Shown here piece after piece: positions 26,081 to 35,911 of a stretch of DNA of 64,000 nucleotides. The notes under the pieces are model-generated. The model ran no database searches and was not told the DNA's origin. It worked only from the letters and a program-made list of their open reading frames with translations. The first letter of the stretch is position 1. The number at the start of each line of letters is the position of its first letter. The stretch covers positions 4,186,001-4,250,000 of the forward strand of contig NZ_CP146232.1 in NCBI RefSeq assembly GCF_037040815.1, given 5' to 3'. The position numbers were made by a program, and so were the translations under genes. This DNA comes from Pararoseomonas sp. SCSIO 73927. Its GTDB lineage: Bacteria > Pseudomonadota > Alphaproteobacteria > Acetobacterales > Acetobacteraceae.

Positions 26081-27160
26081 ATGCAGATCCGGAACGCTTC
26101 CCAGCCGCCGGGTGGCAGGCGGGGGGAGGGACCCCCGGCGCCGCCCATCCCCGCCCCCGGCGGGACGGTCCGCCCCGGCAACGGGGCGCCCCTCTTCGCC
26201 GCGCTCGATCTCGGCACCAACAATTGCCGCCTGCTCGTGGCCAGCCCCTCCGGCCCGGGCGGCTTCCGCGTGCTGGACAGCTTCAGCCGCATTATCCGCC
26301 TGGGCGAGGGGCTGAGCTCCACCGGCGCCCTCTCGGACGCCGCGATGGACCGGGCGGAGGCGGCGCTGGAGGCCTGCGGGCAGAAGCTGGCCCGCCGCCC
26401 GGTCCAGGCCGTGCATGCGGTGGCGACGGAGGCCTGCCGCCGCGCCACCAACGGCCCTGGCTTCATGCGCCGGGCGGAGCGGGCGCTGGGCGCCCCCATT
26501 CGCGTCATCCCCGCGCGGGAGGAGGCGGAGCTGGCGATGGAATCCTGCTCCCCCCTCTTCCGCCCGGAGGACCGGCGCGCCCTTCTCTTCGACATCGGCG
26601 GAGGCTCCACTGAGATCGCCTGGATCCGCACGGACGAGCTCGCCAGCCCCCGGCTGATCGGCACCATCTCCGTCCCGCTCGGCGTTGTGACGCTGGTGGA
26701 GCGGGACGGTGCCGCCTGCTTCGGCGGGGCGGGGTTCGAGCGGGTGGTGGACGAGGTGGCGGCGAAGTTCGAGGCCTTCGATTCCGTCCACCGCATCCGG
26801 CAGGAGATGCGGGCCGGCGGGGTGCGGCTGATGGGCACCTCCGGCACCGTCACCACCCTCGCCGGGATCGCGCTGGACCTGCCCCGCTACAGCCGCGCGG
26901 CGGTGGACGGGCACGAGCTGGGGATGGCCTGCGCCGACCGCGCGCTGCAGGCGCTGCGGAGCATGGGCCGTGAAGGCCTGGCCGCGCATCCCTGCATCGG
27001 GCCGGAACGGGTTGATTTCGTCCTTCCGGGATGCGCCATCTACGCTGCCATCCGCCAGGTCTGGCCCGCCGCCGGCATCACCGTCTGCGACCGTGGCCTG
27101 CGCGAAGGGTTGCTGCTGCGGGCGATGCGGGAACGCCGCAAGCCCCGCCGCGGCGCCTGA
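26081..27160 (+). CDS. ppx: Exopolyphosphatase/guanosine pentaphosphate phosphatase family protein (Ppx/GppA)
   Basis: 359 residues. ASKHA-fold Ppx/GppA pattern: phosphate-1 loop AALDLGTNNCRLLVAS, FSRIIRLGEGL, VATEACRRATNG, VIPAREEAELAME, phosphate-2 loop LLFDIGGGSTEIAWI, adenosine-like motif GTSGTVTTLAGIALDL and the C-terminal CDRGLREGLLLRAM. It releases Pi from polyphosphate or converts pppGpp to ppGpp. It is short (N-terminal two domains only, without the C-terminal HD part of E. coli Ppx), as usual in alphaproteobacteria. The ~40 N-terminal Gly/Pro-rich residues make the exact start uncertain. It is followed 22 bp on by rlmE. Confidence 0.9.
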   Translation: MQIRNASQPPGGRRGEGPPAPPIPAPGGTVRPGNGAPLFAALDLGTNNCRLLVASPSGPGGFRVLDSFSRIIRLGEGLSSTGALSDAAMDRAEAALEACGQKLARRPVQAVHAVATEACRRATNGPGFMRRAERALGAPIRVIPAREEAELAMESCSPLFRPEDRRALLFDIGGGSTEIAWIRTDELASPRLIGTISVPLGVVTLVERDGAACFGGAGFERVVDEVAAKFEAFDSVHRIRQEMRAGGVRLMGTSGTVTTLAGIALDLPRYSRAAVDGHELGMACADRALQALRSMGREGLAAHPCIGPERVDFVLPGCAIYAAIRQVWPAAGITVCDRGLREGLLLRAMRERRKPRRGA

Positions 27161-27182
27161 ACGCCCATCCGAGGACCCATCC

Positions 27183-27887
27183 GTGACCGAATCCCGTGGG
27201 ACGGGCGAGCGTAGCCTGTCCACCCGCCTGCGCACCGCCAAGGGCCGCAGCACCGCCAGCCAGCTCTGGCTCCAGCGGCAGCTGAACGACCCCTATGTGA
27301 AGGCCGCCAAGGCCGCGGGCTGGCGCTCCCGCGCCGCCTTCAAGATCATCGAGCTGGATGAACGGTTCAAGCTCTTCCGCCCGGCACAGCGGGTGGTGGA
27401 CCTCGGCGCCGCGCCGGGCGGCTGGACCCAGGTGGCCGTGAAGCGGGTGGGGGAGAGGGGCAAGGTCGTGGCCCTCGACATCCTGCCCATGGACCCGGTT
27501 CCCGGCGCGATCGTCCTGCAGGGTGACTTCAACGAGGAATCTGCCGAGCAGGCCGTGCTGGACGCGTTAGACGGCACCGCCGACCTGGTGATTTCTGACA
27601 TCGCGCCCAATACCACCGGCCACAACGCCACCGACCACCTGCGCATCCTGGCCCTGGTGGAACTGGCGGCCGATTTCGCGCGCAGGGTCCTCACCCCGGG
27701 CGGCGCCTTCGTAGCCAAGGCGTTTCAGGGCGGGACGGAGCGGGAGCTGCTGGCAGCGCTGAAGCGGGACTACGCCACGGTCCGCCACGCCAAGCCCCCG
27801 GCCAGCCGCAAGGGCAGCGCGGAGATGTACGTGGTGGCCCAGGGCTTCCGGGCGAGCGGCGCTGCGGCCAAACCCGAAAGGGAATAG
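27183..27887 (+). CDS. rlmE: 23S rRNA (uridine-2'-O-)-methyltransferase RlmE
   Basis: 234 residues from the GTG at 27183. FtsJ/RlmE pattern: QLNDPYVKAAKAAGWRSRAAFKIIELDERFKLF (catalytic Lys in SRAAFK), SAM motif VVDLGAAPGGWTQVAVKRVG, acidic VVALDILPMDPVPGAIVLQGDF, catalytic Asp in DLVISDIAPNTTGHNATDH, and FVAKAFQGG and KPPASRKGSAEMYVVAQGF. It methylates U2552 of 23S rRNA (E. coli numbering) in late 50S assembly. The ppx-rlmE-guaB order is a familiar conserved block in this bacterial group. Confidence 0.96.
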   Translation: MTESRGTGERSLSTRLRTAKGRSTASQLWLQRQLNDPYVKAAKAAGWRSRAAFKIIELDERFKLFRPAQRVVDLGAAPGGWTQVAVKRVGERGKVVALDILPMDPVPGAIVLQGDFNEESAEQAVLDALDGTADLVISDIAPNTTGHNATDHLRILALVELAADFARRVLTPGGAFVAKAFQGGTERELLAALKRDYATVRHAKPPASRKGSAEMYVVAQGFRASGAAAKPERE

Positions 27888-29528
<1,641 letters not shown>

Positions 29529-29547
29529 CGGCCGGCATCAAGGGACC

Positions 29548-29574
29548 GGTGCGCCGCAATTCCGGCGGCGCACC
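29548..29574 (+). terminator. GC-rich hairpin between guaB and rsmB
   Basis: A perfect 10 bp stem (GGTGCGCCGC / GCGGCGCACC) with a 7 nt loop sits 20 bp after the guaB stop and 16 bp before the next start. There is no following T-tract, so it may attenuate or merely stabilise the guaB transcript rather than terminate. Confidence 0.4.
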
Positions 29575-29589
29575 CCTATCTGTGCAGAC

Positions 29590-30897
29590 ATGACCCCGCT
29601 CGCCCGCATCTCCGCCGCCATCGCCCTGCTGGACGCGCTGGAATCCGCCCCCCGCCGCCCCGCCGACGCGGTGGCCAACGACTTCTTCCGCGCCCGCCGC
29701 TTCATCGGCGGCGGGGACCGCCGTGCCATCGCGGACCGCGCCTGGGGCGTGGTGCGGGAGAGGGCGCGGCTGGACTGGCACGTGGACCGCACCGGTGCCG
29801 CGCCGACCGGCCGCCTCCTCATGGCCGCCTACCTCCTGCTGGTGGAGGGGGGCGGGCTGGCCGGGGTGGAGGCGGCCTTCAACGGCGCCCAGTACGCCGA
29901 GAGGCCGCTCACCCCGGAGGAGCGGCGCTACCTGGCCAAGCTGGAGGGCCAGCCCCTCCTGCACCCGAAGATGGACGAGGCGACGCGCCTCAACCTGCCG
30001 GAATGGGCCCTGCCCGGCCTGAAGGCCCGGTTCGGGGAGGAGCTGCCAGCGGCCGCGGCCGGGCTGGAGGGCTCGGCGCCGCTCGACCTGCGCGTGAACC
30101 TTCTCCGCACCTCCCGCGAGGCCGCGGCGGCGGCCCTGGCCGCGGAGGGCATTCCGACCGAACCCACCCGGTTCTCTCCTTGGGGTCTGCGCGTGCCGGA
30201 CCGCCGCCCGATCCTGGCCACCCGCGCCTTTGAGGAGGGGCTGGTGGAGATCCAGGACGAGGGCAGCCAGCTGATTGCCCTGCTCGCCGATGCCCGGCCG
30301 GGGATGAAAGTGGCCGATTACTGCGCCGGCGCCGCCGGGAAGACCCTCGCTATGGCCGCCACCATGGGCAACCGTGGGCGGATCGCGGCGCTGGACGTCT
30401 CCGTCCCCCGCCTGGCCGGCGCGACCAAGAGGCTGCGCCGCGCCGGGGTGGACAACGCGGAAACCCACCTGCTGGAGAGCGGCGACCGCTGGGTGAAGCG
30501 CCGTGCCGGCGCCTTCGACCGGGTCCTGGTGGATGCGCCCTGCACGGGGACCGGGACCTGGCGCCGCAACCCGGACGCGCGGCTGCGGACCACGGAAGAG
30601 GATTACGCGGAGCTCATCACGAAACAGCGCGCCATCCTCGATCGCGCCGCGTCGCTGGTGCGCCCCGGCGGAAAGCTCGTCTACGCTACCTGCTCCGTGC
30701 TCCCTGGGGAGGATGAAGAGCAGGTGCGCGACTTCCTCGACCACCATTCTGACTTCTCTGCCGTGCCCCTGGCCGAGGCCTGGGCCGATGCCGGCATGAC
30801 GACCCCGCCGCCGGGGGAGGGGGCGCACATGGCCCTCGCCCCGCACAGCCACGGCACGGACGGCTTCTTCGCCGCCGTGCTGCGACGCCGCGCCTGA
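29590..30897 (+). CDS. RsmB/NOP-family class I SAM-dependent RNA methyltransferase
   Basis: 435 residues. The N-terminal helical region (residues ~1-70, NusB/RsmB-like; ANDFFRARRFIGGGDRRAIADRAWGVVRERARLDWHV) is followed by a m5C methyltransferase core: LVEIQDEGSQLIALLADARPGMKVADYCAGAAGKTLAMAATMGNRGRIAALDVS (SAM site), catalytic VLVDAPCTGTGTWRRNPDARLR and the second cysteine in KLVYATCSVLPGEDEEQV. It probably makes m5C in 16S rRNA like RsmB (C967 in E. coli). The start codon follows the hairpin at 29548-29574. Confidence 0.93.
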   Translation: MTPLARISAAIALLDALESAPRRPADAVANDFFRARRFIGGGDRRAIADRAWGVVRERARLDWHVDRTGAAPTGRLLMAAYLLLVEGGGLAGVEAAFNGAQYAERPLTPEERRYLAKLEGQPLLHPKMDEATRLNLPEWALPGLKARFGEELPAAAAGLEGSAPLDLRVNLLRTSREAAAAALAAEGIPTEPTRFSPWGLRVPDRRPILATRAFEEGLVEIQDEGSQLIALLADARPGMKVADYCAGAAGKTLAMAATMGNRGRIAALDVSVPRLAGATKRLRRAGVDNAETHLLESGDRWVKRRAGAFDRVLVDAPCTGTGTWRRNPDARLRTTEEDYAELITKQRAILDRAASLVRPGGKLVYATCSVLPGEDEEQVRDFLDHHSDFSAVPLAEAWADAGMTTPPPGEGAHMALAPHSHGTDGFFAAVLRRRA

Positions 30898-30908
30898 CGG
30901 CCGGCGGC

Positions 30909-31475
30909 ATGGTGCTGCAGGTCAGGCGGGCCCGGCCGGAGGATGCCCCGGCCATCGGGGCCATCCACCGCGAGGCCTGGCAGGACGCCTATCCCGGCAT
31001 CCTGCCCGACGCCTACCTGATCGGGCTTGATGAGCGCCGCATCGCCGCCGGCTATCTCCGCGCCATGCTGGCGAGGCGGGGAGGAGAGGCGGTCTTCGTG
31101 GCCTGCGCCGGGGATGGCCAGCCCGTGGGCTTCGCCTCCGCCGGCCGTGCCCGGCGGGCCGGCATCGCGGAGGGCGAGGTGGAAACCCTCTACATCCTGC
31201 CGGACTGGCGGGAACAGGGGATTGGGCGCCGGCTCATGCGCGCCTCCGCCGCCCATCTCTCTGCCATCGGCTGCGGCTCGGCCATGCTCTGGGTCCTGTC
31301 GGAGAACGCGGCGGGCTGGTTCTACCGCCGCCTCGGCGCCCGTCCGGTCGGGAAGGAGAGGATACCCGTCGGGGGGCGCGCCGTGGAGCAGACGGCCCTC
31401 CTCTGGGACCCGATCGACCTGCTGCTGGATGCCACGGCCGCGACGCGGGAGCGGGATGCGCGCGGCGAGGGTTGA
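30909..31475 (+). CDS. GNAT-family N-acetyltransferase
   Basis: 188 residues. GNAT motif D/A: VRRARPEDAPAIGAIHREAWQDAYPGILPD at the N-terminus, VETLYILPDWREQGIGRRLMRASAAHL containing the Q/RxxGxG/A acetyl-CoA pyrophosphate loop (REQGIGRRLM), then ALWVLSENAAGWFYRRLGARPVGKE. Substrate unknown. 11 bp after the RsmB-type gene and 30 bp before guaA, so probably one operon. Confidence 0.92.
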   Translation: MVLQVRRARPEDAPAIGAIHREAWQDAYPGILPDAYLIGLDERRIAAGYLRAMLARRGGEAVFVACAGDGQPVGFASAGRARRAGIAEGEVETLYILPDWREQGIGRRLMRASAAHLSAIGCGSAMLWVLSENAAGWFYRRLGARPVGKERIPVGGRAVEQTALLWDPIDLLLDATAATRERDARGEG

Positions 31476-31505
31476 AGCCGCCCGCGTTTTATGGTGTTGG
31501 CCGCC

Positions 31506-33101
31506 ATGGCCGATACGAATCCCGCTCCTTACGCCAACCAGCCGGGCAGCGAGCGCCACCAGCGCATCCTGATCCTCGACTTCGGCAGCCAGGTCACGCA
31601 GCTCATCGCGCGCCGCCTGCGCGAGGAGGGCGTCTATTGCGAGGTCTGGCCCTTCACCGCCGACGAGGCCCGGATCCGCGGGTTCGATCCGATGGGCATC
31701 GTCCTCTCCGGCGGCCCGGCGAGCGTGACGGAGGGCGCTAGCCCGCGTGCCCCGCAGGCGGTGTTCGAGATGGGGTTGCCGGTCCTCGGAATCTGTTACG
31801 GCCAGCAGACCATGTGCGCCCAGCTCGGCGGCAGCGTGGAGGGCAGCGACCATCGCGAGTTCGGCCGGGCGCATGTGGAGGTGGCCGAGGATTGCGACCT
31901 GTTCCATGGCGTCTGGGAGAAGGGCTCCCGCGAGCAGGTCTGGATGAGCCATGGCGACCGCGTGACCGCCCTGCCGCCGGGATTCCGCGCCGTCGCGGTC
32001 TCCGAAGGGGCGCCTTTCGCCGCCATCGCGGATGACAGCCGCCACTTCTACGGCGTGCAGTTCCACCCGGAGGTGGTCCACACCCCGCACGGCCACGCCC
32101 TGCTGAAGAACTTCGTCCGGCGCATCTGCGGCGCGACCGGCGACTGGACCATGGGCGCTTTCCGCGCCGAGGAGATCGAGCGCATCCGCGCCAAGGTGGG
32201 GAAGGGCCGCGTGATCTGCGGCCTCTCCGGCGGCGTGGATTCCTCCGTGGCCGCCGTGCTGCTGCACGAGGCGATCGGCGACCAGCTGACCTGCATCTAC
32301 GTCGATCACGGGCTGATGCGGGGCGGTGAGACGGAGCAGGTCCTCTCCACCTTCCGGGACCGCTTCAACATCAAGCTCGTCCACCGGGATGCGAGCGACC
32401 TCTTCCTCGGCGCCCTCGCCGGCGTGACCGACCCCGAGGTGAAGCGTAAGACGATCGGGCGCCTGTTCATCGAGGTGTTCGAGGAGGAGCAGGCGAAGAT
32501 CGGCGGCGCCGACTTCCTGGCCCAGGGCACCCTCTACCCGGACGTGATCGAGAGCGTCTCCGCCACCGGCGGCCCCTCCGTCACCATCAAGTCCCACCAC
32601 AATGTGGGCGGCCTGCCCGAGGGCATGCGGATGCGCCTGGTGGAGCCGCTGCGCGAGCTGTTCAAGGACGAGGTCCGGGCTCTGGGCCGCGAGCTCGGCA
32701 TGCCCGAGGTGATCGTCGGCCGCCACCCCTTCCCGGGACCGGGCCTGGCCATCCGCATCCCCGGCGAGGTGACGCGGGAGAAGGTGGGGATCCTGCAGAA
32801 GGCCGACGCCATCTTCCTGGAGGAGATCCGCGCGGCCGGCCTCTACGACGCCATCTGGCAGGCCTTCGCCGTGCTGCTGCCCGTGCGCACCGTGGGCGTG
32901 ATGGGCGATGGCCGCACCTACGACCAAGCCTGCGCGCTCCGCGCCGTGACGAGCACGGACGGCATGACGGCCGACGTGTACCCCTTCGAGATCGCCTTCC
33001 TCACCCGCGTCTGCAACCGCATCGTCAACGAGGTGCGGGGCATCAACCGCGTGGCCTACGACGTGACGAGCAAGCCGCCCGGCACGATCGAGTGGGAATA
33101 A
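31506..33101 (+). CDS. guaA: Glutamine-hydrolysing GMP synthase
   Basis: 531 residues from the ATG at 31506; an in-frame ATG at 31491 is possible and neither has a strong SD. N-terminal class-I glutamine amidotransferase: [28 protein letters not shown], nucleophile Cys97 in [12 protein letters not shown], and [15 protein letters not shown]-loop ATP pyrophosphatase: [22 protein letters not shown]-terminal dimerisation domain ending in KPPGTIEWE. It amidates XMP to GMP, completing the pathway begun by guaB. The stop codon abuts the integrated element; the 3' end of guaA is a recognised genomic-island attachment site. The reading frame is intact. Confidence 0.98.
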   Translation: MADTNPAPYANQPGSERHQRILILDFGSQVTQLIARRLREEGVYCEVWPFTADEARIRGFDPMGIVLSGGPASVTEGASPRAPQAVFEMGLPVLGICYGQQTMCAQLGGSVEGSDHREFGRAHVEVAEDCDLFHGVWEKGSREQVWMSHGDRVTALPPGFRAVAVSEGAPFAAIADDSRHFYGVQFHPEVVHTPHGHALLKNFVRRICGATGDWTMGAFRAEEIERIRAKVGKGRVICGLSGGVDSSVAAVLLHEAIGDQLTCIYVDHGLMRGGETEQVLSTFRDRFNIKLVHRDASDLFLGALAGVTDPEVKRKTIGRLFIEVFEEEQAKIGGADFLAQGTLYPDVIESVSATGGPSVTIKSHHNVGGLPEGMRMRLVEPLRELFKDEVRALGRELGMPEVIVGRHPFPGPGLAIRIPGEVTREKVGILQKADAIFLEEIRAAGLYDAIWQAFAVLLPVRTVGVMGDGRTYDQACALRAVTSTDGMTADVYPFEIAFLTRVCNRIVNEVRGINRVAYDVTSKPPGTIEWE

Positions 33102-33265
33102 TTTTTGCCCATCCGAGGCTATCCGAAACTACGCCAGAATACGACGTAACCACCTGAAAAACAAAAGTATTTCATCCGAGACCTATCGAGAGCTATCGGT
33201 GGGCATCAAACGCGTCTGTCGTGCCCGCTGACGGACCCTGCCCCCGTTGATCATCGGGAAAATCG

Positions 33266-33378
33266 AAAGTACCGTCATAGCGATTGAGGCTAATGACGGT
33301 ACTTTTTTCAGCCTAACACGCTGACCATAAACAGATATTCCCGTCAAAAGCCTCCAAATACCGCGTGACGGTACTTTT
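33266..33378. repeat. Three copies of TGACGGTACTTT, two forming a 13 bp hairpin: candidate integrase arm sites
   Basis: AAAGTACCGTCAT (33266-33278) and ATGACGGTACTTT (33293-33305) form a perfect inverted repeat with a 14 nt loop, followed by more Ts, so it could also act as a terminator for guaA-side transcription. A third direct copy, TGACGGTACTTTT, lies at 33366-33378, 18 bp before the integrase start. Position between guaA and int suggests arm-type binding sites or an int operator. A related pair CATCCGAGGCTATC / CATCCGAGACCTATC lies further upstream (about 33109 and 33173). Confidence 0.6.
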
Positions 33379-33395
33379 CCGCGAGGAGGCCCAGA

Positions 33396-34652
33396 ATGTT
33401 GACGGATGCGGCACTCAAGTGCCTGAAACCAAAAGCCAAAATGTACAAGGTGACCGATCGTGACGGCATGTATGTGCGTGTCGCGCCGACAGGCGGCATC
33501 TCGTTCAGGCTCGACTACCGGCTGAACGGCAGGCGGGAGACCGTCCATCTTGGCAAGTACGCCCGAGATGGGATCTCGCTCGCCCGAGCTCGCGAATTGT
33601 GCCTGGACGCGAAACGCATGATTGCCGAGGGGCGGTCCCCCGCCATCGAGAAGCAGCGGGAGAAGCGCCGGATCAAGGAGGCCAAGAGCTTCGGCGAGTT
33701 CGGCGAGAAGTGGCTGACGCGCGCGCCCATGGCGGACAGCACGCGCGCTATGCGCCGCGCCATATTCGAGCGTGAACTCATGCCCGTCTGGCGGAACCGT
33801 TTGCTGACCGAGATCACGCCTGATGACCTGCGCGCCCACTGCGCCAAGATCGTGGAACGGGGCGCGCCCGCGACGGCCATCCATGTGCGGGACATCCTGA
33901 AGCAGATCTACGGCTTCGCCATTCTCCACGGCGAGAAGGTCGCAAACCCGGCCGATGACGTCGGCCCGGCGTCGATCGCCACATTCACGCCCAAGGACCG
34001 GGCGCTTTCGCCGACTGAGATCCGCATCATGCTCAAGCAGCTCGAGCATGTCGCGACGCTGCCGACGATTCGCCTCGGCATGAAGCTCTACCTCCTCACC
34101 ATGGTCCGGAAGAGCGAACTGCAGGACGCGGTCTGGGATGAGGTCGATTTCGAAAACGCCGTCTGGACGATCCCGAAGGAGCGCATGAAGCGATCGAAGC
34201 CGCACAATGTCTACCTGTGCCGGCAGACCCTCGACATCATGATCGCGCTCAAGACCTGCGCCGGTAATTCCCGGTATCTGCTGCCGTCCCGCTACGATGC
34301 GGATGCGCCGATGTCGCGGGCGACCTTCAACCGGGTCACCTACGCGGTCGTCGAACAGGCCAAGAAGGAGGGGCTGCCGCTGGAGCCGTTCACCGTGCAT
34401 GACCTGCGTCGCACTGGTTCGACGCTGCTCAATGAGTTGGGCTTCAACCGCGACTGGATCGAAAAGTGCCTGGCGCACGAGGACGGGCGTTCATCACGCG
34501 GCGTCTACAACAAGGCCGAATACGAGGTTCAGCGTCGCCACATGATGCAGGAATGGGCCGACACCGTCGATGCCTGGGTCGAGGGGCGGAAGTATGTTCC
34601 GACGCTGCTGCCGACAGTCATGCCGTCTATCGCGCTCGATCCTGCCCTTTGA
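33396..34652 (+). CDS. int: P4-type tyrosine integrase of the guaA-inserted ICE
   Basis: 418 residues, ATG preceded by GAGGAGG. The N-terminal arm-binding DUF4102-like domain (LTDAALKCLKPKAKMYKVTDRDGMYVRVAPTGGISFRLDYRLNGRRETVHLGKY) is typical of P4-family integrases. Core-binding SAM-like domain FGEFGEKWLTRAPMADSTRAMRRAIFERELMPVWRN. Catalytic residues: Arg in LTMVRKSELQDAVWDEVDF, HDLRRTGSTLL, His in CLAHEDGRSSRGVYNKAEY with the nucleophilic Tyr. It should recombine attP with attB in guaA. The last 36 codons are duplicated at 38617-38727. Confidence 0.95.
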   Translation: MLTDAALKCLKPKAKMYKVTDRDGMYVRVAPTGGISFRLDYRLNGRRETVHLGKYARDGISLARARELCLDAKRMIAEGRSPAIEKQREKRRIKEAKSFGEFGEKWLTRAPMADSTRAMRRAIFERELMPVWRNRLLTEITPDDLRAHCAKIVERGAPATAIHVRDILKQIYGFAILHGEKVANPADDVGPASIATFTPKDRALSPTEIRIMLKQLEHVATLPTIRLGMKLYLLTMVRKSELQDAVWDEVDFENAVWTIPKERMKRSKPHNVYLCRQTLDIMIALKTCAGNSRYLLPSRYDADAPMSRATFNRVTYAVVEQAKKEGLPLEPFTVHDLRRTGSTLLNELGFNRDWIEKCLAHEDGRSSRGVYNKAEYEVQRRHMMQEWADTVDAWVEGRKYVPTLLPTVMPSIALDPAL

Positions 34653-34805
34653 CCGGGTGGGGCTTGCGCTTGGTGACGTCGGGATGCTGTGCGCGATGGA
34701 TCGGCTTCGCGCGCCGCGCCAGCAACCAGGCGTGGACTTCGGCGAGATCCCAGACGATGCAGCGCGGTGACAGCGCGAAGCGGCGTGGAATTCGCCGCGC
34801 TGCTC
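34535..34805. repeat. Direct repeat, left copy (int 3' end plus alpA fragment)
   Basis: About 270 bp nearly identical to 38610-38881: I count about five substitutions and one single-base deletion. It covers the last ~37 codons of the integrase and the C-terminal part of a convergent AlpA-type gene. Together the two copies bracket the metal-transport cassette at 34806-38609. Confidence 0.9.
34627..34805 (-). pseudogene. Truncated AlpA-family regulator (left duplicate)
   Basis: The minus-strand frame encodes RFALSPRCIVWDLAEVHAWLLARRAKPIHRAQHPDVTKRK, identical in most positions to the intact AlpA gene at 38702-38977. The N-terminal HTH half is missing and replaced by unrelated sequence beyond 34805. 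Relative to the intact copy there is also a one-base deletion near 34791. It is a remnant created by the duplication that carries the cassette. Confidence 0.8.
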
Positions 34806-35010
34806 TATATTTGATAGATGACTCTGCTATGAAGGGCGGTGCCGATTGTCCAAGCGGCGCCCGCACTTGGGCTGTAACTTGTCGGCGACGCGATGAGCGC
34901 GACTTTCACTATCGACGAAATCAAAATCGGGGAGGCGGTCAAGGCGCCGCTCCTGTACCGGAAGGAAGCGAAATGATGATCGAATGCCTCGGAATGAAAG
35001 GGCTCTGACG
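34806..35010 (+). other. Left edge of the metal cassette with short open frames
   Basis: No recognisable gene. A 27-codon frame from the ATG at 34893 (MSATFTIDEIKIGEAVKAPL...) overlaps by ATGA an 11-codon frame ending just before the ZIP gene. They may be leader peptides or the remains of a gene cut off when the cassette was joined here. No metal-responsive regulator (MerR/ArsR) is present in the cassette. Confidence 0.35.
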
Positions 35011-35693
35011 GTGGCCGCGCTCAAGTTCTCCTTGATCCCCATGTTTGCGATCATGATTGGTGCGCTTCTCGCGGCGTGGCGCACGCCCGGCGAGAAACAG
35101 GTCGCGGTCGTGCAGCATCTGGCGGCGGGCGTGGTGTTCGCTGCCGCTGCGACGGAGATCCTGCCCCAAGTGATGCACGGCGGTTCTCCGATGGCGACGG
35201 TGATCGGCGGGGCGCTGGGCGTTGCAGTGATGCTCGGCCTGAAGGCGGCGGAAAGCCGATGGCAGGGTCCGGTGGCGCTGCTTGCTGCGATCGGTCTCGA
35301 TCTGGCGATTGACGGCCTGGTCCTCGGCCTTGCCTTCATCGCCGGCGAGAGGGCGGGAATATTGTTGGCCGTCGCGCTGACCTTGGAAGTGTTGTTCCTG
35401 GCCCTGACCCTTACCATCGATCTGGCGGGCCGGTATCCCAAGGCGAAGGCGATCGGCCTGACTTGCGCGTTGGCGCTGCTGGTGCCGATGGGTGCGCTGA
35501 TCGCGCAGCCGGTGGCATTACTGCCGCCATATGGATCACCGGGTTCTTGAGCTTCGGCCTGATGGCGTTGCTCTACCTTGTCACCGAAGAACTGCTGGTC
35601 GAGGCGCACGAGAAGCCGGACTCGCCGCTTATCTCCGCGATGTTCTTCGTCGGCTTCCTGGCGATTCTCCTGCTTGAGGAAATCATGGCATGA
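35011..35693 (+). pseudogene. ZIP-family divalent metal transporter, interrupted by a frameshift
   Basis: The first frame (35011-35550) encodes LKFSLIPMFAIMIGALLAAWRTPGEKQVAVVQHLAAGVVFAAAATEILPQVMHGG, AIGLDLAIDGLVLGLAFIAGERAGILLAVALTLEVLFLALTLTIDL (TM4-TM5, with ZIP-like D and G residues) and runs out of family sequence at about 35510. The remaining helices (GGITAAIWITGFLSFGLMALLYLVTEELLVEAHE ... FFVGFLAILLLEEIMA) continue in the -1 frame to 35693. A single missing base near 35510-35525 explains it. It would import or export Zn/Fe/Mn across the inner membrane; as written it is broken, unless this is a sequencing error or a frameshift site. GTG start, ATGA overlap with the next frame. Confidence 0.8.
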
Positions 35694-35911
35694 CGGCTCA
35701 GCCGGAGGCAAAGGTTGCCGCCGAGCGGCGTACGCTCCGGATCGCGGGCAGCAACAGCGTCTTGGTCGATGCGCGGGCTGAAACCAAGATCGGAGCATGT
35801 TTCGACCTGGTGGAACCACCAGACTCGAAAACTATGCGGAAAGACAAGTACATAGAGCGTCCGTTCTGGTGCAATCAGAACGCGACGCCCTCTAGGGCGG
35901 AGACAGCGTGA
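35690..35911 (+). CDS. Small hypothetical protein between the ZIP and ATPase genes
   Basis: 73 residues, overlapping the ZIP stop (ATGA) and the ATPase start. No domain recognised; the sequence is polar (MTAQPEAKVAAERRTLRIAG ... DKYIERPFWCNQNATPSRAETA). A strong dyad (CTGGTGG-AA-CCACCAG, 35807-35822, flanked by TTTCGA/TCGAAA) lies inside it, so the stretch may really be a regulatory region of the ATPase. Low confidence that it is translated. Confidence 0.3.
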   Translation: MTAQPEAKVAAERRTLRIAGSNSVLVDARAETKIGACFDLVEPPDSKTMRKDKYIERPFWCNQNATPSRAETA

